64,000 nt of DNA from Candidatus Flexifilum breve (GTDB lineage: Bacteria > Chloroflexota > Anaerolineae > Aggregatilineales > Phototrophicaceae): NCBI GenBank assembly GCA_016717205.1, contig JADKGC010000009.1:248001-312000 (forward strand). The letters run 5' to 3'. Shown in pieces: positions 60,601 through 64,000 of this stretch. The translations under genes and the position numbers were made by a program. The notes under the pieces are model-generated. The model saw only the letters and a list, made by a program, of their open reading frames with translations, was not told the origin of the DNA and did no database searches. Within the stretch, counting starts at the first letter, position 1. The number at the start of each line of letters is the position of its first letter.

Positions 60601-62889
60601 ATGCAAAGACCGACTCCTTTTCAAGGCTGGCGGCTGACCTTTTTTCAAGGCATGGTTTTCGCCGTGTTTGTTTTGTTCGGCGTGCGCATGTATCAACTGC
60701 AAGTCTCGGAACACGATGACGCGCAGGCCGCGGTCAACGAAAACCGTTTGAGCGAACTACCCGTCTCCGCGCCGCGCGGCGTCATCCGCGACCGCAACGA
60801 TGTGCCGCTGGCCGTCAATGTGCCTGCCTATAACGTGACCATCATCCCGGCGAGCGTGCCGGCCAACGAAGACGAAGTCCTGCGCATCTACAACCGCCTC
60901 TCGGCGCTGACCGGCGTGCCGCCCACGCGCGCCATCGCTATCGCCAGCGGTCAGGATGTGCGGAGTATCGAAGAGCTGGTCGCCGAAGGCGAAGGCTTCC
61001 GCCCGTACAGCCCCGTCGTGATCGCGCAGGATGTGGGTCAGCGCGTCGCCATGCAAATTCTTGAAGAGAGTTACCGCCTGCCCGGCGTGGCTGTCGAAGC
61101 GGCCTCCGTGCGTGAGTACCCCAGTGGCGAACTCACGGCGCAGATCATCGGCTACATGGGTCGTATTCCCGCCGAACAGGAACTGGAACTGCTGGAACAG
61201 GGCTACAACCCCGCCTATGACCGCATCGGTTACGCGGGCTTAGAAGCTTATCTCGAAGAGCTGCTCGCCGGGACGCGCGGTCGCATCGTGCGAGAAGTCG
61301 ACGTGGTCGGCCAGCCCATCGGCGACCCGCTCGTGAACGTCCCGCCGCAGCCCGGCGTCAGCCTGCGCCTGACGCTCGACTCAGAACTGCAGCAAGCCGC
61401 CGAAACGGCGCTGCGCAATCGGATCGCCGCGCTGAATGCTGAACGTGGGCAAATCGTCAGCGAGACGGGCGTGGTCATCGCCATGAACCCGCAGACGGGT
61501 GAGGTGCTCGCGCTGGTCAGCTACCCTAGCTACGACAATTCCCGCTTCGCCCGTAACATCGACGTAGAGTATTACCTCGACGTCGCCGCCGACCCGCTCA
61601 CGCCGCTCGTCAATCACTCGACGCAGTCGCTCTACCCGCCCGGTTCCGTGTGGAAGCTGATCACAGCGCTTGGCGTGCTGCAGGAAGACGTGATCGACCC
61701 CAGCACGTTCCTCAACGATCCCGGCGACCTCCTGCTGCCCAACCGCTATGCGCCGAATGACCGCGCCGCCGCCCAGCGTTTTGTGTGTTGGTTGCGTACG
61801 GGTCATGGCAACCTGGACATGATTGGCGCGATTGCCCAGAGCTGCGACGTGTATTTCTATCAGGTGGGCGGCGGCAACCCGGAATACTCGACGGCGGTGC
61901 TCCGTGACGGCGGTCTCGGCATCAACGACCTCTTCCGCTATGCCACGGCGATGGGTATTGGCTCAAAGCTCGGCATCGAACTGCCGTTTGAGAACGCCGG
62001 TCGTATGCCGGATCAAGACTGGAAGCGGCGCTTGTACGGCGAAAACTGGTCAACGGGCGACACCTATAACGCCGCCTTCGGTCAGGGCTACATCAATGTG
62101 ACGCCGCTCCAGCTTGCCAGCGCGGTCGCGACCATTGCCAACGGCGGCACGCTCTACCGTCCGTCCATTATTCGCGACACGTTCAATGCGGACGGCGAAG
62201 TCGTGGATTCGTTCGAGCCGGAAGTCATCCGCACCGTCAACATCGACAACCTACCGCCCGATCAGCCGGTGACGCTGCTGCTGGTCGAAGACATGATCAT
62301 GCGCGGTGAGGAGAGTCTCGCCTGCACCTGTGAACCGGACAGCGAGTTCTACAACCCCATTCGCTGCAACCCCGCGACCTATACGGGACAGGTGAATGTC
62401 GCGCAGGATGAACTAGAGACAGACTGGCGCGAATACATCGTCAACGTGCCGGATAACTATGACTTCGCGGACAGCTTCTGCGCGCCCATCCGCTTTGACG
62501 CCCGCTACCGACCACCGTTTGTGACGACGGAAAACTTCAGCATCGTGCAGCAAGGCATGCGCTTCACCGTGACCAACGGCACAGCGCAGACCGCTAACCT
62601 GCCATACGTGATGGTCGCGGGCAAGACGGGTACCGCCGAATACTGTGATGAAATCGCCCGACCGCTCGGTCTGTGTCGACCGGGAAACTGGCCAGCCCAC
62701 GCCTGGTTCACCGCCTACGCACCGTATGAAAACCCGGAGATCCTGATCATCGGATTTGTCTATAACGGTGGCGAAGGTTCGGCCGTCGCCCTCCCAATTG
62801 TCGTCGAAACGATGGAAGCCTATTTCCGCCTGCAGAATGAACGTGAAGGCGGCACTCCCACCGAAATCACCATACCGGAGACTCCATGA
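60601..62889 (+). CDS. mrdA: penicillin-binding protein 2 (elongation transpeptidase)
   Basis: A 762-residue class B PBP that cross-links peptidoglycan in elongation. An N-terminal helix (about 12-35), a pedestal domain (RLSELPVSAPRGVIRDRNDVPLA), and the transpeptidase with the catalytic Ser349 in YPPGSVWK, SCD in IAQSCDVYFYQVGGG, and Lys675 in AGKTGTAEY. Between the last two there is an extra Cys-containing stretch (EESLACTCEPDSEFYNPIRC, about residues 575-600, and SFCAPIRFDARY) and two Cys follow KTG (EYCDEIA, LGLCRPG), making disulfides likely. It starts 13 bases after mreD and overlaps the next gene by 4 bases. Confidence 0.94.
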   Translation: MQRPTPFQGWRLTFFQGMVFAVFVLFGVRMYQLQVSEHDDAQAAVNENRLSELPVSAPRGVIRDRNDVPLAVNVPAYNVTIIPASVPANEDEVLRIYNRLSALTGVPPTRAIAIASGQDVRSIEELVAEGEGFRPYSPVVIAQDVGQRVAMQILEESYRLPGVAVEAASVREYPSGELTAQIIGYMGRIPAEQELELLEQGYNPAYDRIGYAGLEAYLEELLAGTRGRIVREVDVVGQPIGDPLVNVPPQPGVSLRLTLDSELQQAAETALRNRIAALNAERGQIVSETGVVIAMNPQTGEVLALVSYPSYDNSRFARNIDVEYYLDVAADPLTPLVNHSTQSLYPPGSVWKLITALGVLQEDVIDPSTFLNDPGDLLLPNRYAPNDRAAAQRFVCWLRTGHGNLDMIGAIAQSCDVYFYQVGGGNPEYSTAVLRDGGLGINDLFRYATAMGIGSKLGIELPFENAGRMPDQDWKRRLYGENWSTGDTYNAAFGQGYINVTPLQLASAVATIANGGTLYRPSIIRDTFNADGEVVDSFEPEVIRTVNIDNLPPDQPVTLLLVEDMIMRGEESLACTCEPDSEFYNPIRCNPATYTGQVNVAQDELETDWREYIVNVPDNYDFADSFCAPIRFDARYRPPFVTTENFSIVQQGMRFTVTNGTAQTANLPYVMVAGKTGTAEYCDEIARPLGLCRPGNWPAHAWFTAYAPYENPEILIIGFVYNGGEGSAVALPIVVETMEAYFRLQNEREGGTPTEITIPETP

Positions 62890-64000
62890 TCGACCGCTCG
62901 CACCTGCCATCGCTGCGTGACTGGCTGCCCGCGCTCAGTGCTGCGTTTCTGGCATGGTTGGTGTTCCTGATCGTCGGGCAGACGCCGCTCATTCGCGCGT
63001 CCGGCATGGCGTTAGCCGTCATGGGAATGGCGCTGGCGCTCCGTTCCATGGGGCCAGCCCTCTCAGTCATCGGTGGGCTGGCGCTCGCGCTCAGCCCCTC
63101 GTTCTGGATTCAAACGGGCGGCGCGGAAAGCCTAAATGCGCTCGAAGTTGTGGCCGCGCTGGCTGCGGTGACCCTTGTTGGCGTGATCGCTGTGCGCTTC
63201 AGCCACAAACCATTGATCGGGATTGGGATTATCGTCGTGGTGTTCGTGGCGCTGTTCCTCTCGGTCATCGGCACGCCGCGGTCACTGCGTCTGACAACGC
63301 TCCTCACTGCGTGGTCGCTCTTTCTCCTAATCGACGGCTTGCTCGTCAGCAACCCACGCGCCGACGCGCCGCTGCCGGGAACGTTCGGCCCGCAGCACAG
63401 CTACGGGCTGCTGCTGCTGCTGGTGCTCGGCGTCCTCAACGATCCACTCTTTACGCTCCTGATCCCGGCGGCGGCGCTCGGTTTCTTTCTCGCCAAGCAA
63501 CGGCTCGCGCCCGTGTTCTGGATTGCGCTGCTGGCGCTGGTCATCTTCGGCGTGACGGGCATCATCAACACCTACTATTCCGATTATTTCTGGAACCTGA
63601 CGACGGATCGTATCGTGTACAGCGGCGCGCGACACATCCCCTTCCTCGTGGCGGATGGCTGGCGCGAACCGCTGCGCTGGATCGGCCTGTCAGAGCTCAT
63701 CATTCAGCAGTTCACCTGGGCGGGGCTGGCGCTCGGCATTCTGGGGCTCGCGCGCTTTGCCCGCTGGTACCCGTTCGTCGGCGTCGTGACGATGATTGCT
63801 TTTGGCAGCTATGCGCTGTTTGGCCTCAGCTATTTCGGCGAAGACCGCCCGGTGCTGATGCTGCCGCTGCTCATGGTGCAGATCGTGTGGATGACCTACG
63901 CGGTCTATACCTTCGGTCAATGGCTGACCAAGAGCCGGTTCACGAACCAACCACGGGCGAATTGGTTCGCGGCGGCGGCCTTCACGCTGCTGCCGCTGTT
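62886..64000 (+). CDS. multi-pass membrane protein, 3' end outside the window
   Basis: The frame is open from ATG 62886 to the window end, 371 residues seen. At least ten hydrophobic helices start with DWLPALSAAFLAWLVFLIVGQ. The pattern is that of a GT-C/ArnT-like or polymer-ligase-like integral membrane protein, with a longer soluble loop around residues 215-255 (NTYYSDYFWNLTTDRIVYSGARH, FLVADGWREPLRW). RodA, common next to PBP2, would show its QPSE block and a short helix plan; neither is seen. The start overlaps the PBP2 stop (ATGA), so it belongs to the elongasome transcript. Function unknown. Confidence 0.8.
   Translation, partial: MIDRSHLPSLRDWLPALSAAFLAWLVFLIVGQTPLIRASGMALAVMGMALALRSMGPALSVIGGLALALSPSFWIQTGGAESLNALEVVAALAAVTLVGVIAVRFSHKPLIGIGIIVVVFVALFLSVIGTPRSLRLTTLLTAWSLFLLIDGLLVSNPRADAPLPGTFGPQHSYGLLLLLVLGVLNDPLFTLLIPAAALGFFLAKQRLAPVFWIALLALVIFGVTGIINTYYSDYFWNLTTDRIVYSGARHIPFLVADGWREPLRWIGLSELIIQQFTWAGLALGILGLARFARWYPFVGVVTMIAFGSYALFGLSYFGEDRPVLMLPLLMVQIVWMTYAVYTFGQWLTKSRFTNQPRANWFAAAAFTLLPL

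Overview
The window is a GC-rich (roughly 60 % by eye) piece of a bacterial chromosome with about 49 protein genes packed on both strands. No RNA genes, CRISPR arrays or insertion sequences were recognised, and no gene-free stretch exceeds about 215 bases. Gene content suggests an uncultured Chloroflexota (Anaerolineae-like) bacterium: several GT-C membrane proteins with C-terminal beta-rich domains, a penicillin-acylase family enzyme, an AtuA/acyl-CoA carboxylase operon, a divergent Clp ATPase, mreBCD-PBP2, and small GTAGGGGC-type and AACCACAGAG-type palindromic repeats. The taxonomic guess is inference. At least seven conserved genes carry 1-base frameshifts, some clearly in homopolymers, which looks more like an unpolished long-read assembly than gene decay.

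Layout. 1-24.9 kb is mixed housekeeping and envelope: an alpha/beta hydrolase tail, a penicillin acylase, BirA, a YhhN-like membrane protein, a HIT protein with a thiolase, a broken acetamidase/formamidase, a heterodimeric ABC exporter, three GT-C type glycosyltransferases, a 2-hydroxyacid dehydrogenase, a CoA-binding protein, TPR and double-XRE proteins, a GAF/PAS histidine kinase and an APC permease. 25.1-33.5 kb is one co-directional catabolic operon: biotin-dependent acyl-CoA carboxylase beta and alpha subunits, acyl-CoA dehydrogenase, enoyl-CoA hydratase and a split AtuA protein, together fitting leucine/isovalerate or acyclic-terpene type branched acyl-CoA breakdown. It runs into an oligopeptide-type ABC importer (33.6-39.1 kb) with a fused double ATPase.

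39.1-48.3 kb is the accessory-looking region: an FmdB zinc ribbon, an amidohydrolase, two related B12-binding radical SAM enzymes, a SAM methyltransferase and a MATE/Wzx-type flippase, probably an uncharacterised envelope-metabolite locus. Between the two radical SAM genes sits a tight three-gene module with its own promoter: a P-loop GTPase, a protein whose N-terminus resembles the GTPase-associated protein 1 (GAP1) N-terminal domain, and a 73-residue protein. This is the best candidate for an undescribed system. Two coding genes here carry the same 38-bp palindromic repeat in frame and in opposite orientations.

48.3-64 kb holds an SH3 plus lysozyme/chitosanase-like protein, a methyltransferase, a phosphomannomutase, a Clp ATPase with a degenerate first AAA domain, a secreted GH3 hexosaminidase, a winged-helix response regulator, TilS, and the mreB-mreC-mreD-PBP2 elongasome operon. 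That operon ends in a cut-off multi-pass membrane protein that is not recognisably RodA.
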